A program made the position numbers and the translations under genes. A model generated the notes under the pieces. That model did not search any database. It was not told the origin of the DNA and saw nothing but the letters and a program-made list of their open reading frames with translations. A stretch of DNA of 64,000 bases from an alpha proteobacterium U9-1i (lineage in GTDB: Bacteria; Pseudomonadota; Alphaproteobacteria; Caulobacterales; Aquidulcibacteraceae): positions 930,001 through 994,000 of the forward strand of contig BBSY01000003.1 in NCBI GenBank assembly GCA_000974665.1, read 5' to 3'. Positions within the stretch are counted from its first letter, which is position 1. Each line of letters starts with the position of its first letter. Positions 50,597-58,777 of the stretch are shown piece after piece.

Positions 50597-51982
50597 ATGC
50601 AGATGACCCCGCTTCGCCACATCGCCTCGATCAATGATCTCACCAACGAAGAGATCGCTGCTGTGTTCGATACAGCACAATCGTTCCTCGACACTTTGGG
50701 CGATCCGCACATTCCCCATCGCATCGCGCGCGGCGCGGAGCTCGCCAACGGCATGATGCTGGCGACACTCTTTCACGAGCCCTCGACGCGCACGCGCCTT
50801 TCCTTTGAAAGCGCGATGAATCGCCTTGGCGGGCGCGTCATCACCAGCGCCGATCCCGCCACATCCTCCACCGCCAAAGGCGAGAGCCTCGCCGACAGCG
50901 TGCGCGTCGTCTCCAACTACGCCGACCTCATCGTCATCCGTCACCCGCGCGACGGCGCAGCGCGGCTCGCGGCGGAGTACGCGCACATCCCCGTCATCAA
51001 TGGCGGCGACGGCGCGCACGAGCATCCGACGCAAACGCTTTGCGATCTCTTCACGCTGAAAAAGAAGAACACCTCACTGCGTGGCCTCAACATCGCCATC
51101 GCCGGCGATCTGCGGGGCAGCCGCACCATCCATTCGTTCGTCTACGCGCTCGCACGCTTTGGCGCGAACCTGGTGCTGATGCCTGCTAAGGGTCTCGAAT
51201 TGCCTGCGCACGTGGATCGTCGCCTGCGCGAGGAATTCCGCTGCACCATGGCCAAACCGCCCGCGGAAGCTGGCGAAACCAATGTCGATGCGCTCTACGT
51301 CACCGCGAAAGAGCCGCATCAACTCTCGCTGATCCCCGAAGCGCTCGACATTCACGTCAAGCTCACCAGCCGCATCGACGCCGTCTATGTCACGCGCTTC
51401 CAAAAGGAACGTGAGCCCGGCCGCAATTACGGCGCCTACCCCACCGTCGACGCTGAGTTCCTCAAGGACGCGAAATACGCCAAGGCGAGCGTGATGCACC
51501 CGCTCCCGCGCGTGGGAGAATTGGCGCACGCGCTCGATACCGACGCCCGCGCATCCTATTTCGAGCAAGCCTCCTATGGCGTGCCGATCCGCATGGCGTT
51601 GATCGCCATGAGCCTTGGCCTCGTCAAAGACAAATCGCTCGCCCGCTTCCCCGGCGGGTTCGCGACCACAAAGGGTGCGCACTACGAGGACAGCGCGCGC
51701 ATCGGCCTGCGCTGCCGCAACCCGAACTGCATCACCCACGATCCGCTCGAAGGATCAACCACGCGCAACCTGTTCGCGTTGGTGCCCGCCCCGACCAGCA
51801 GCAAATCCGTGCTCCGCTGCCACTATTGTGAGACGGATATCGACACCTTCATCGTCGGCGACAAAGCCAATCGCAAAGTGCAGCACGACGCTGAGGCCAT
51901 CCACAACATGACAACAAAAGATCTGACGCAGTTCGTGATGTTCACGGACGCAACCGTCGCGAAAGAGTCCGGCTTCACCTAA
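50597..51982 (+). CDS. pyrB: Aspartate carbamoyltransferase with C-terminal PyrI-type zinc knuckle
   Basis: A 461-residue enzyme for the second step of pyrimidine synthesis. Residues ~5-345 are a complete catalytic chain: carbamoyl-phosphate loop FHEPSTRTRLSFE (60-71), the STAKGES loop (91-97), HPTQTLCD (143-150) and VMHPLPRVGE (299-308). Residues ~365-461 add CRNPNC (Cys373, Cys378) and CHYC (Cys408, Cys411), the Cx4C...Cx2C zinc site of the regulatory chain PyrI. The nucleotide-binding allosteric domain of PyrI is absent. The zinc part of PyrI normally joins regulatory to catalytic chains, so here it may stabilise an unusual oligomer. Start could also be the second ATG at 50603. Confidence 0.93.
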   Translation: MQMTPLRHIASINDLTNEEIAAVFDTAQSFLDTLGDPHIPHRIARGAELANGMMLATLFHEPSTRTRLSFESAMNRLGGRVITSADPATSSTAKGESLADSVRVVSNYADLIVIRHPRDGAARLAAEYAHIPVINGGDGAHEHPTQTLCDLFTLKKKNTSLRGLNIAIAGDLRGSRTIHSFVYALARFGANLVLMPAKGLELPAHVDRRLREEFRCTMAKPPAEAGETNVDALYVTAKEPHQLSLIPEALDIHVKLTSRIDAVYVTRFQKEREPGRNYGAYPTVDAEFLKDAKYAKASVMHPLPRVGELAHALDTDARASYFEQASYGVPIRMALIAMSLGLVKDKSLARFPGGFATTKGAHYEDSARIGLRCRNPNCITHDPLEGSTTRNLFALVPAPTSSKSVLRCHYCETDIDTFIVGDKANRKVQHDAEAIHNMTTKDLTQFVMFTDATVAKESGFT

Positions 51983-51993
51983 GGAGCAAACGC

Positions 51994-52146
51994 ATGTGGA
52001 TGTTCCTGCTCTGGTGGTGCATCGACGACCACCTCGCGGCGGCGATGGAAATGCCGGGCCTCGGCACGCTGCCAATCTGGGTCCCTGCGATCATCGCCTT
52101 TGCGTTCTCGACCACCTTTTCCGTCGTCGCCCGTCCGCGCCGTTGA
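51994..52146 (+). CDS. Small Trp-rich membrane protein, 50 residues
   Basis: This short gene follows pyrB by 11 bases with AAGGAG seven bases ahead of the ATG. It encodes 50 residues: a hydrophobic, Trp-rich start (MWMFLLWWCIDD), a short Met/Gly-rich linker, then a membrane segment (IWVPAIIAFAFSTTFSVV) and a basic end (ARPRR). The positive-inside rule puts the C terminus in the cytosol. The next gene starts 12 bases after its stop. I know no family; its position in a pyrB operon is the only clue. Confidence 0.65.
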   Translation: MWMFLLWWCIDDHLAAAMEMPGLGTLPIWVPAIIAFAFSTTFSVVARPRR

Positions 52147-52157
52147 GGAGACCAAAC

Positions 52158-52475
52158 ATGCGCATCGCCATCGTCGCTCTCGTGTTCGCTCTCGCCGCGT
52201 GCAATGGCGGTTCAATCCTCAATCCGCTTCCGCCCGCGCCAGGCCCGCTTCCCGCCGACGGCCCCATCGCCTATCGCTGCAGCGACGGCACGCAATTGAT
52301 GGTCGATCTTCAGGACAACCAAGCGCGCGTCGCCATTATCGGCGGCCCGAGCATGGTGCTGCCAAACGCGGGCGACGCGTTCTACTCGAATGGTCGCTAC
52401 GGCTTCCGCGGCGGTGGCCGCAACGCGCAATGGGAAGTCGGCCGCGCAGCGCCGGTGCAGTGCCAGGGCGGTTAG
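52158..52475 (+). CDS. MliC-like lipoprotein (C-type lysozyme inhibitor family)
   Basis: A 105-residue lipoprotein. GAGGAG precedes the ATG; the signal ends in lipobox LAAC (Cys15). After a Pro-rich linker the mature part has AYRCSDGTQLMVDL, then VLPNAGDAF and YGFRGGGRNAQW and a final Cys, which fits the MliC/PliC fold (eight-stranded barrel, one disulfide) of periplasmic lysozyme inhibitors. Similarity is moderate, so the function is likely but not sure. It overlaps the convergent methyltransferase gene by four bases. Confidence 0.8.
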   Translation: MRIAIVALVFALAACNGGSILNPLPPAPGPLPADGPIAYRCSDGTQLMVDLQDNQARVAIIGGPSMVLPNAGDAFYSNGRYGFRGGGRNAQWEVGRAAPVQCQGG

Positions 52476-53359
52476 TTGCGCCGCAGGAGCGCGCGCGCCT
52501 TTGAGCGCACCCGCCACATGAGGTTCACCGCGCCCTCGCCGGCCGTCGTGTAACGCAGGCGATCGACCGCCTCGTAAAAAGCGCGCTTGGCGCCGGAAAG
52601 CTCGGCGCGTTCGAACACAAACATCTCGCCTATCTTGTCGCGCCGCTCGAAGCCCATGCCGCGGAGCGCGCGAAGCACGGGAAATGCAGAGCCGTGGAAG
52701 AACCACTCATTTCCGCGCGTACGCTTGCGTGTATCGATGTCGAAGATCAACAAACCGCCCGGACGCAGCGCCCGGCGCAGGTCGATCAGCGTCGGCGCCA
52801 AGTCAGGGATATGCGCAAACGTGTTGAAGGCGGTGATGAGATCGTACTGGTTTTCACCAACACCTTCGTCGTTGAGATCAATGAAGCGCGCCGTCACGCC
52901 TGCACGCGCGCAGCGCCAACGCGCAAACTCAAGCAGCGATGGCGACACGTCCGAAATGATGGGCCGCCATCCCTGCCGTGCGAACAGCAGGCTCGCCGTG
53001 GCGACCCCGGCGCCAAAATCCAAATGGTCTCCTGGCGGGCGCTCACTCAATCTGGCGAGCACCTGAACCGGGAGCGGGTAATCTTTCGCCTCGGCCTGTT
53101 TGGCATGGTAGTTCAGCGTACCGAACACCCAACTTGATACGCTTCGATAGAATTCGCGCAGACCTTCCGGCGTGGAGCGGTCCGCCTCGTCCCATTTCTG
53201 GGCGGAAATCTCCTGCGAAGAGGTGGCGAGCTTACGCACCTCCGCCTCCGGCAATCCTGAAAACTCCATCAGTTCGCGAACGATGGCTTCAGTGGGACGA
53301 ATTTCGCTCCCACCGGTGAGAATTTCAGTCCAAAGCGTTTTCGCTTGATCGAGGTTCAC
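52472..53359 (-). CDS. Class I SAM-dependent methyltransferase
   Basis: A 295-residue protein. The SAM-binding domain (residues ~100-225) has motif I HLDFGAGVATAS, an acidic end of strand 2 (ISDVSPS), and motif IV DLITAFNTFAHIPD, with the post-motif LRPGGLLIFDIDT. An N-terminal helical part (~1-90) may be the substrate-binding or dimer region. The start is GTG at 53359 with GGAAGG upstream. The substrate is unknown. Confidence 0.88.
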   Translation of the reverse strand: MNLDQAKTLWTEILTGGSEIRPTEAIVRELMEFSGLPEAEVRKLATSSQEISAQKWDEADRSTPEGLREFYRSVSSWVFGTLNYHAKQAEAKDYPLPVQVLARLSERPPGDHLDFGAGVATASLLFARQGWRPIISDVSPSLLEFARWRCARAGVTARFIDLNDEGVGENQYDLITAFNTFAHIPDLAPTLIDLRRALRPGGLLIFDIDTRKRTRGNEWFFHGSAFPVLRALRGMGFERRDKIGEMFVFERAELSGAKRAFYEAVDRLRYTTAGEGAVNLMWRVRSKARALLRRN

Positions 53360-53460
53360 GCAACCTTCCTATCACAAACGGCGCCATCGCCGAAGAACGC
53401 TTCGCGACAGCGCGACGAAAGCATCTCCCCAGCCGCGCGAAGCCCTGTTACAGACGGGCG

Positions 53461-54198
53461 ATGGTTGTACTTTATTTCATCTTGGCGGCGGTGGGCGGCT
53501 ATCTGCTTGGCTCGATCCCGTTCGGCTTGGTGCTGACGCGCGCAGCGGGCCTCGGCGACATCCGCGGGATCGGCTCCGGAAACATCGGCGCAACCAACGT
53601 GCTGCGGACGGGACGCCGCGACATCGCGCTTGCAACATTGCTGCTCGACGCCGGCAAAGCAGCGATCGCCCTCTTGATCACGCGCGCGATCGTCGGTGAC
53701 GGCGCATATTGGACTGAACTGGGCCTTGTTGCCGGCGGCGCCGCGTTCATTGGTCATTGCTTCCCGGTTTGGCTAGGCTTTAAGGGCGGCAAGGGCGTCG
53801 CGACGTACTTCGGCGTACTGTTCGCGGGCGCATGGCCGCTGGGCCTCGCGGCGGGTGTCGTTTGGCTCGCTGTCGCGACCATGTTCCGGATGTCTTCGCT
53901 GGCCGCTTTATGCGCCGCGGCCATCGCTCCCGTGCTGGCGCTGATCGCTGGCTTCAGCTGGTCGGAAGTTATTTTCACGCTGGTGTTGGCGGCGCTCATC
54001 TTCTGGCGCCACAGCGCCAACATCACCCGCATCCGCAACGGCACAGAGCCAAAGATCGGCGCCAGCAAGGATAAGCCCGCGGAAGCTTCAGACGTCGCGC
54101 CAAGCGCCCCTGCGCCCAATTCGCCGGCGCCGCCGGAGGCGCCAGTGGTCGCGCCAAGCGCGCCTGCGCCCGAACCGCCACCGTCGGCGGGCCCATGA
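53461..54198 (+). CDS. plsY: Glycerol-3-phosphate acyltransferase PlsY
   Basis: A 245-residue integral membrane enzyme that acylates glycerol-3-phosphate from acyl-phosphate to start phospholipid synthesis. Conserved motifs are LLGSIPFGLVL, GSGNIGATNVLRTG (phosphate loop) and GHCFPVWLGFKGGKGVAT. The family ends near residue 200; here a Pro/Ala-rich tail of about 45 residues follows, containing the octapeptide VAPSAPAP twice. The stop overlaps dprA in ATGA. Confidence 0.96.
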   Translation: MVVLYFILAAVGGYLLGSIPFGLVLTRAAGLGDIRGIGSGNIGATNVLRTGRRDIALATLLLDAGKAAIALLITRAIVGDGAYWTELGLVAGGAAFIGHCFPVWLGFKGGKGVATYFGVLFAGAWPLGLAAGVVWLAVATMFRMSSLAALCAAAIAPVLALIAGFSWSEVIFTLVLAALIFWRHSANITRIRNGTEPKIGASKDKPAEASDVAPSAPAPNSPAPPEAPVVAPSAPAPEPPPSAGP

Positions 54199-55286
54199 AA
54201 CGAACTTTAGCGCGCCCGGAAAAAATCGCCTGGGCCCGCTTGGCGCGTACGCCGCGCATCGGCCCCGTCACGTTTCACCAACTCATCTCGCGGTTTCGCT
54301 CACCGAACGCGGCGCTGCAGAACCTGCCAGGCCTCGCGGCCTTGGCGCCGCCGAGCGCCGACCTGGTCGAAGCTGAAATGTCAGCCGTCGAGCAACTCGG
54401 TGCACGCCTGATCGCCTCGTGTGAGCCCGACTATCCACCGTTGTTGGCCGAACTCGACGCACCACCCCCGATCATCGCCATACGCGGCGACGCAAAACTA
54501 CTTGCACGCCCCACCGTTGCACTCGTGGGCGCGCGCGAGGGATCAGCCGCTGGCCTGATGCTGGCTGAGCGCATCGCCGCCGATCTTGGAGAAGCGGGCT
54601 ACGTCGTCGTCTCGGGCCTTGCACGCGGCATCGACGCCGCCGCCCATAAAGGCGCGCTCGCCACCGGCACAGCCGCCGTCCTCGCCGGCGGGTTGGACAA
54701 ACCGTACCCGCCACAGAACTACAAGCTGCACGAGGCCATCTGCGAACGTGGCGCTGTCATCAGCGAAGCGCCCTTCGGCACGGTGGCGCGCGCGCGTGAC
54801 TTCCCGCGTCGCAACAACATCATCTCAGGCTTGTCGCGCGCCGTGGTCGTCATCGAAGCGGCTTTGCGTTCGGGCTCGCTGATCACGGCCCGTGCCGCCG
54901 CCGATCAGGGCCGCGATGTGATGGCTGCGCCCGGCTCACCGCTCGATCCACGGGCGCGCGGCTCCAACGCGCTGATCAAACAGGGCGCAACATTGGTGGA
55001 AAGCGCGGAAGACGTGATCGCCGCGCTCGAAACACTCGGCCAGGCGCCACGCAGGTTGGCCAGCGCCGCGCCTCTGTTCGCGGCGGCGACGCCGCCCGCG
55101 CCTGGTCTGGCGGGCAAGATCGCGGCGCTACTTTCCCCAACCCCCGTCCACATCAACGATCTCGCGCGCATGCTGGAGCAGCCGGCGGGCGTCGTGGCGG
55201 CATCTTTGATGGAACTGGAGATGGACGGCCGCGCCGCGTCCTTGCCAGGCGGCTTTGCAGCCACCGCCGGGGCAGCATTTCGTTAA
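54195..55286 (+). CDS. dprA: DNA processing protein DprA
   Basis: A 363-residue protein that loads RecA on incoming single-stranded DNA in transformation. The SAM-like N-terminal domain is followed by the Rossmann-like core: VALVGAREGSAAG, VVSGLARGIDAAAHKGAL, LAGGLDKPYPPQN and FPRRNNIISGL. The last ~60 residues are the DML1-type winged helix (HINDLARMLEQPAGVVAASL). It is coupled to plsY. The stop overlaps the next convergent gene by four bases (TTAA). Confidence 0.95.
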   Translation: MKRTLARPEKIAWARLARTPRIGPVTFHQLISRFRSPNAALQNLPGLAALAPPSADLVEAEMSAVEQLGARLIASCEPDYPPLLAELDAPPPIIAIRGDAKLLARPTVALVGAREGSAAGLMLAERIAADLGEAGYVVVSGLARGIDAAAHKGALATGTAAVLAGGLDKPYPPQNYKLHEAICERGAVISEAPFGTVARARDFPRRNNIISGLSRAVVVIEAALRSGSLITARAAADQGRDVMAAPGSPLDPRARGSNALIKQGATLVESAEDVIAALETLGQAPRRLASAAPLFAAATPPAPGLAGKIAALLSPTPVHINDLARMLEQPAGVVAASLMELEMDGRAASLPGGFAATAGAAFR

Positions 55287-55495
55287 GGCCGCTTGCGGCT
55301 GGTTTGCGCCATAGCTTCGGCCGCCAGATCGCGCGCCAGTTCCAACGCCGCGGCCACCCGCGGCAGGCTCGCGCCACCGGCCATCGCGGCCATTTCCCGG
55401 CTCATCTCGTGGATGTAATTGGCGGCGTCAAAAGGGGTGAGCGGTTCTGCCCAATCGGACTCGGCAGACTCGGATGCGGCATCGGATTCAATCAT
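55283..55495 (-). CDS. Small hypothetical protein
   Basis: A 70-residue acidic then basic protein (start ESDAASESAESDWAEPLTP, end QTSRKRP). No signal or membrane segment. A single amphipathic helical region, LPRVAAALELARDLAAEAMA, dominates the second half. The four-base stop overlap with dprA resembles that of other real pairs in the window. I recognise no family. A 207-base gap towards topA follows upstream; it has an A/T-richer stretch at 55500-55580 but no confident promoter. Confidence 0.55.
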   Translation of the reverse strand: MIESDAASESAESDWAEPLTPFDAANYIHEMSREMAAMAGGASLPRVAAALELARDLAAEAMAQTSRKRP

Positions 55496-55702
55496 AAGGT
55501 GTTTTTCGCATCCTCTAATTGTATTCGGAAGCCCTGGCCGCGAATAGTCTAAACATTTGTTTGCCTTTGTCTTTTACGCTGGTCTGCAGCCCTTCGATCG
55601 TCCGACGTGCGCCTGGGCGCGTTGACATGGCCGGGCGCCGCCCCCAGTTTCCCGGCCCTTCAAGCCCCCACACAGGCCAGAGAATAAAGAGAGCCCCGCC
55701 TC

Positions 55703-58366
55703 GTGAGCAATGTCGTCGTCGTTGAATCCCCGGCGAAAGCCAAGACGATCAACAAATACCTGGGCGCCGATTACACGGTGTTGGCCAGCTATGGCCACAT
55801 CCGCGATCTGCCGCCCAAGGACGGCTCGGTGCGCCCGGACGAGGATTTCGCGCTCGAATGGGAAATCGACACGAAGAGCGCCAAGCGCGTGAAGGATATC
55901 GCCGACGCCCTGAAGGGCGCCGATCGCCTCATCCTCGCAACCGACCCTGATCGTGAAGGCGAAGCCATTTCCTGGCACGTGCTCGAAGCGCTCAACAATC
56001 GCCGCGCCCTCAAGGGCAAGGATGTTCAGCGCGTCACCTTCAACGCCATCACCAAGGACGCCGTGCGCACGGCGATGGCGAACCCGCGCGATATCGACAT
56101 GCAGCTGGTGGACGCCTACCTCGCCCGTCGCGCGCTTGATTATCTCGTCGGCTTCACGCTTTCGCCGGTGCTGTGGCGCAAGCTTCCCGGCGCACGCTCC
56201 GCGGGCCGCGTGCAGTCTGTGGCGCTGCGCATCATCTCTGACCGCGAACTCGAGATCGAAAAATTCAAACCGCAAGAATATTGGCAGATCTTCGCTGACC
56301 TGCTGACGCCGCGCGGCGAAGCCGTGCAGGCGCGCATTTCCGCGTTTGACGGCAAGAAGCTGAAGCGCCTCGACATCACCGACAAAGACATGGCCGATCG
56401 CGCGCTCGCCGCCGTGAAGGCCGGCCAGTTCGCCGTGTCCGAACTTGAAGCCAAGCCAACGCGTCGCAATCCGCCGCCGCCGTTCACCACCTCGACTCTG
56501 CAGCAAGAAGCCGCGCGCAAACTCGGCTTCAACGCCTCGCGCACCATGCAAGTCGCGCAGCGCCTGTATGAAGGCGTCGACATCGGCGGCGAGACCGTCG
56601 GCCTCATCACCTATATGCGGACCGACGGCGTCCAGATGGACGAGAGCGCCTATCGCGATCTGCGCGGCGTCATCGGCAAGGATTTCGGCGACAAGTACGT
56701 GCCCGAGCAGGTGCGCCGCTATTCGTCGAAGGCCAAGAACGCGCAGGAAGCGCACGAAGCCATCCGCCCAACCGACCCGACCAAGCGCCCCGGCAAGATC
56801 CGGCTCGATGGCGATCAGGCGCGGCTTTACGAACTGATCTGGAAGCGGGCGATGGCCTCGCAGATGGAAGCAGCCTCGATCGAACGCACGACCGTCGATT
56901 TCACCGAGCCGAAGGGCCAAGTTGAACTGCGCGCCACTGGCCAAGTTGTCCTGTTCGACGGCTTCCTCGCGCTTTACCAAGAAGGCCGCGACGACGAGGA
57001 AGACGAAGAAAACCGCCGCCTGCCGCAGATGCGTGTGGGCGATGCGATGAAAGTGGCCGACGCCAAGTCGAGCCAGCATTTCACCGAGCCGCCGCCACGC
57101 TTCTCCGAAGCAAGCCTTGTGAAGCGCCTCGAAGAACTCGGCATCGGCCGGCCGTCCACCTACGCGGCGATCCTCGAAAAGCTGCGCGAGCGGAATTACG
57201 TCCGCACCGACAAGAATCGCTTCATCCCCGAAGACCGCGGACGCGTACTGACGGCGTTTCTGGAAAACTTCTTCGGCCGTTATGTCGAATACGATTTCAC
57301 CGCCGACCTGGAAGAGAAGCTCGATCTGGTCTCCTCCGGCGACATGCCGTGGAAGAAACTGATGCGCGAATTCTGGACGGATTTCGACCAAGCCATCCAA
57401 GGCATCGGCGAGTTGCGCATCCGCGACGTGCTCGACGCGCTCAACGAAGCGCTGGCGCCGCACATCTTCGCGCCGCGCGAGGACGGCTCCGATCCGCGCT
57501 CCTGCCCGACGTGCAAAACCGGCACGATCTCGCTGCGTCTGGGCAAAGCCGGCGCCTTCCTCGGCTGCTCGAACTATCCTGAGTGCAAGTTCACGCGCGC
57601 GCTGACGCCGGGCGAAAACGACGAATCCGGCATCACCGCCGACGGCAAGCTGCTCGGCCAGAACGATGAAGGTGTGGACGTCTTCCTGAAGAACGGCCGC
57701 TTCGGCCCGTATTTCGAGATGGCGAACGGCGGCGATAAGCCCAAGCGCGCCAGCGTGCCGAAAGGCAAAGCCCTCGATGAACTCGATCTCGCCGACGCGC
57801 TCAAATTTTTGCAGCTGCCCCGCGAAGTCGGCATGCACCCGAGCGAAGGCAAAATGGTAAGCGCCAATATCGGGCGCTACGGGCCCTACATTCAGATGGA
57901 GAAAACCTACGTCAATCTGCCGAGCGTGGAGGACGTATTCGAAATCCAGATGAACCGCGCGGTGGCGCTGTTCGAGGAAAAAAAGAACAATCCTGGCAAA
58001 GGCCGCTTCGGCCGCGCAGCGCCCGCGGCACTGAAGGAACTCGGTGAAAGCCCCGTGACAGGCAAGCCGATCAAAGTGATGAACGGCCGCTACGGCGCCT
58101 ATGTCACCGACGGTGAGACGAACGCCACGTTGCCGAAGGAGCAAAAACCGGAAGACGTCACGCTAGACATCGCGCTGCCGCTCCTCGCCGCCCGCGCCGA
58201 AGCCGGCGGCGGCAAGAAAAAACGCCCGGCGAAGAAGGCCGCGGCGAAGAAAGAAGCGCCGACGAAAAAGGAAGCGGCCAAACCGAAGGCCAAGAAAGCG
58301 CCAGCGAAGAAGGCGCCGGCGAAAAAAGCTGTTGCGAAGAAGGCAGCGGCGAAGAAGGCTTCTTAG
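55703..58366 (+). CDS. topA: DNA topoisomerase I
   Basis: An 887-residue type IA topoisomerase that removes negative supercoils. The N-terminal Toprim domain has VVESPAKAKTI and LATDPDREGEAISWH; the nucleophile Tyr is in TYMRTDG. Zinc-finger-like repeats follow (SCPTCKTGTISLRLGKAGAF, then GCSNYPEC), then diverged repeats of the TopoI C-terminal type. The last ~75 residues are Lys/Ala-rich repeats (KKAAAKK, KKAPAKK), a basic tail seen in several alphaproteobacteria. The start is GTG at 55703. The opposite strand is open for 856 codons because of GC-rich codon use and is not a gene. Confidence 0.97.
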   Translation: MSNVVVVESPAKAKTINKYLGADYTVLASYGHIRDLPPKDGSVRPDEDFALEWEIDTKSAKRVKDIADALKGADRLILATDPDREGEAISWHVLEALNNRRALKGKDVQRVTFNAITKDAVRTAMANPRDIDMQLVDAYLARRALDYLVGFTLSPVLWRKLPGARSAGRVQSVALRIISDRELEIEKFKPQEYWQIFADLLTPRGEAVQARISAFDGKKLKRLDITDKDMADRALAAVKAGQFAVSELEAKPTRRNPPPPFTTSTLQQEAARKLGFNASRTMQVAQRLYEGVDIGGETVGLITYMRTDGVQMDESAYRDLRGVIGKDFGDKYVPEQVRRYSSKAKNAQEAHEAIRPTDPTKRPGKIRLDGDQARLYELIWKRAMASQMEAASIERTTVDFTEPKGQVELRATGQVVLFDGFLALYQEGRDDEEDEENRRLPQMRVGDAMKVADAKSSQHFTEPPPRFSEASLVKRLEELGIGRPSTYAAILEKLRERNYVRTDKNRFIPEDRGRVLTAFLENFFGRYVEYDFTADLEEKLDLVSSGDMPWKKLMREFWTDFDQAIQGIGELRIRDVLDALNEALAPHIFAPREDGSDPRSCPTCKTGTISLRLGKAGAFLGCSNYPECKFTRALTPGENDESGITADGKLLGQNDEGVDVFLKNGRFGPYFEMANGGDKPKRASVPKGKALDELDLADALKFLQLPREVGMHPSEGKMVSANIGRYGPYIQMEKTYVNLPSVEDVFEIQMNRAVALFEEKKNNPGKGRFGRAAPAALKELGESPVTGKPIKVMNGRYGAYVTDGETNATLPKEQKPEDVTLDIALPLLAARAEAGGGKKKRPAKKAAAKKEAPTKKEAAKPKAKKAPAKKAPAKKAVAKKAAAKKAS

Positions 58367-58388
58367 GGCTTTTGGCGGCGCCCCATCC

Positions 58389-58420
58389 GGCGCCTCCCTG
58401 AGCTTGTCGAAGGGCGGCGC
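58389..58420 (+). repeat. Left 32-base inverted repeat of the GIY-YIG element
   Basis: GGCGCCTCCCTGAGC, then TTGTCGAAGGGCGGCGC. Its inverted copy at 58716-58747 differs at one base. The core CCCTGAGCTTGTCGAAGGG is itself partly palindromic and is of the type known as an abundant REP in sphingomonads and relatives. Confidence 0.9.
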
Positions 58421-58437
58421 TTGCGCCTATCTGAGAC

Positions 58438-58715
58438 ATGCCCTCTTGGGTCTACATCCTCCGTTGCGGCGATGACTCGTGCTACACCGGCGTCAGCACC
58501 AACTTGGAGCAGCGCCTCGATCAGCACCATCACGGCAAGGTCGGTTACACCGCGAAGCGAAAGCCGATCGAGTTCTTGTGGTCAGCTGAATTCGCGCACC
58601 TTGATGACGCATATGCGTTTGAGAGACAGGTCAAAGGCGCGCGAAGAAGGAAGCGCTCATGCGCAGCGACTGGGCTGAAGTGCAGCGATTGGCGCGGTTG
58701 AAGCGCAAGAGCTAG
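58438..58715 (+). pseudogene. GIY-YIG endonuclease gene with frameshifted 3' end
   Basis: A single-domain GIY-YIG protein. In frame from the ATG at 58438 come the catalytic elements VYILRCGDDSCYTGVS (GIY...YIG), the Arg in LEQRLDQHHHG and the Glu in ERQVKG. After VKG the frame shifts: the family tail (W-S-R-A-K-K-E-A-L-x-R-x-D-W...) is found one frame away, as AKKEALMRSDWAEVQRLAR to a stop at 58713-58715. Read straight, the frame runs on to 58701 with an unrelated tail. About seven bases seem to be lost at the GGCGCGCG tract (58636-58643). The catalytic core is intact, so some function may remain. The intact-frame stop directly abuts the right repeat. Confidence 0.7.
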
Positions 58716-58747
58716 GCGCCGCCCTTCGACAAGCTCAGGGTGGCGCC
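58716..58747 (-). repeat. Right 32-base inverted repeat of the GIY-YIG element
   Basis: GCGCCGCCCTTCGAC, then AAGCTCAGGGTGGCGCC, the reverse complement of 58389-58420 with a single mismatch. With the left copy it encloses a 359-base element between topA and rnr. Confidence 0.9.
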
Positions 58748-58777
58748 CTGTCCACCGCCTGAGTTATTCAGCTCCTG

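Noticed and set aside
55574-58144. Open frame of 856 codons antisense to topA
   Set aside because: It mirrors topA almost entirely, has no ribosome site, no recognisable domain and biased composition (His/Arg/Val/Asp rich). Long antisense frames are expected in GC-rich genes because stop codons are rare on the opposite strand.
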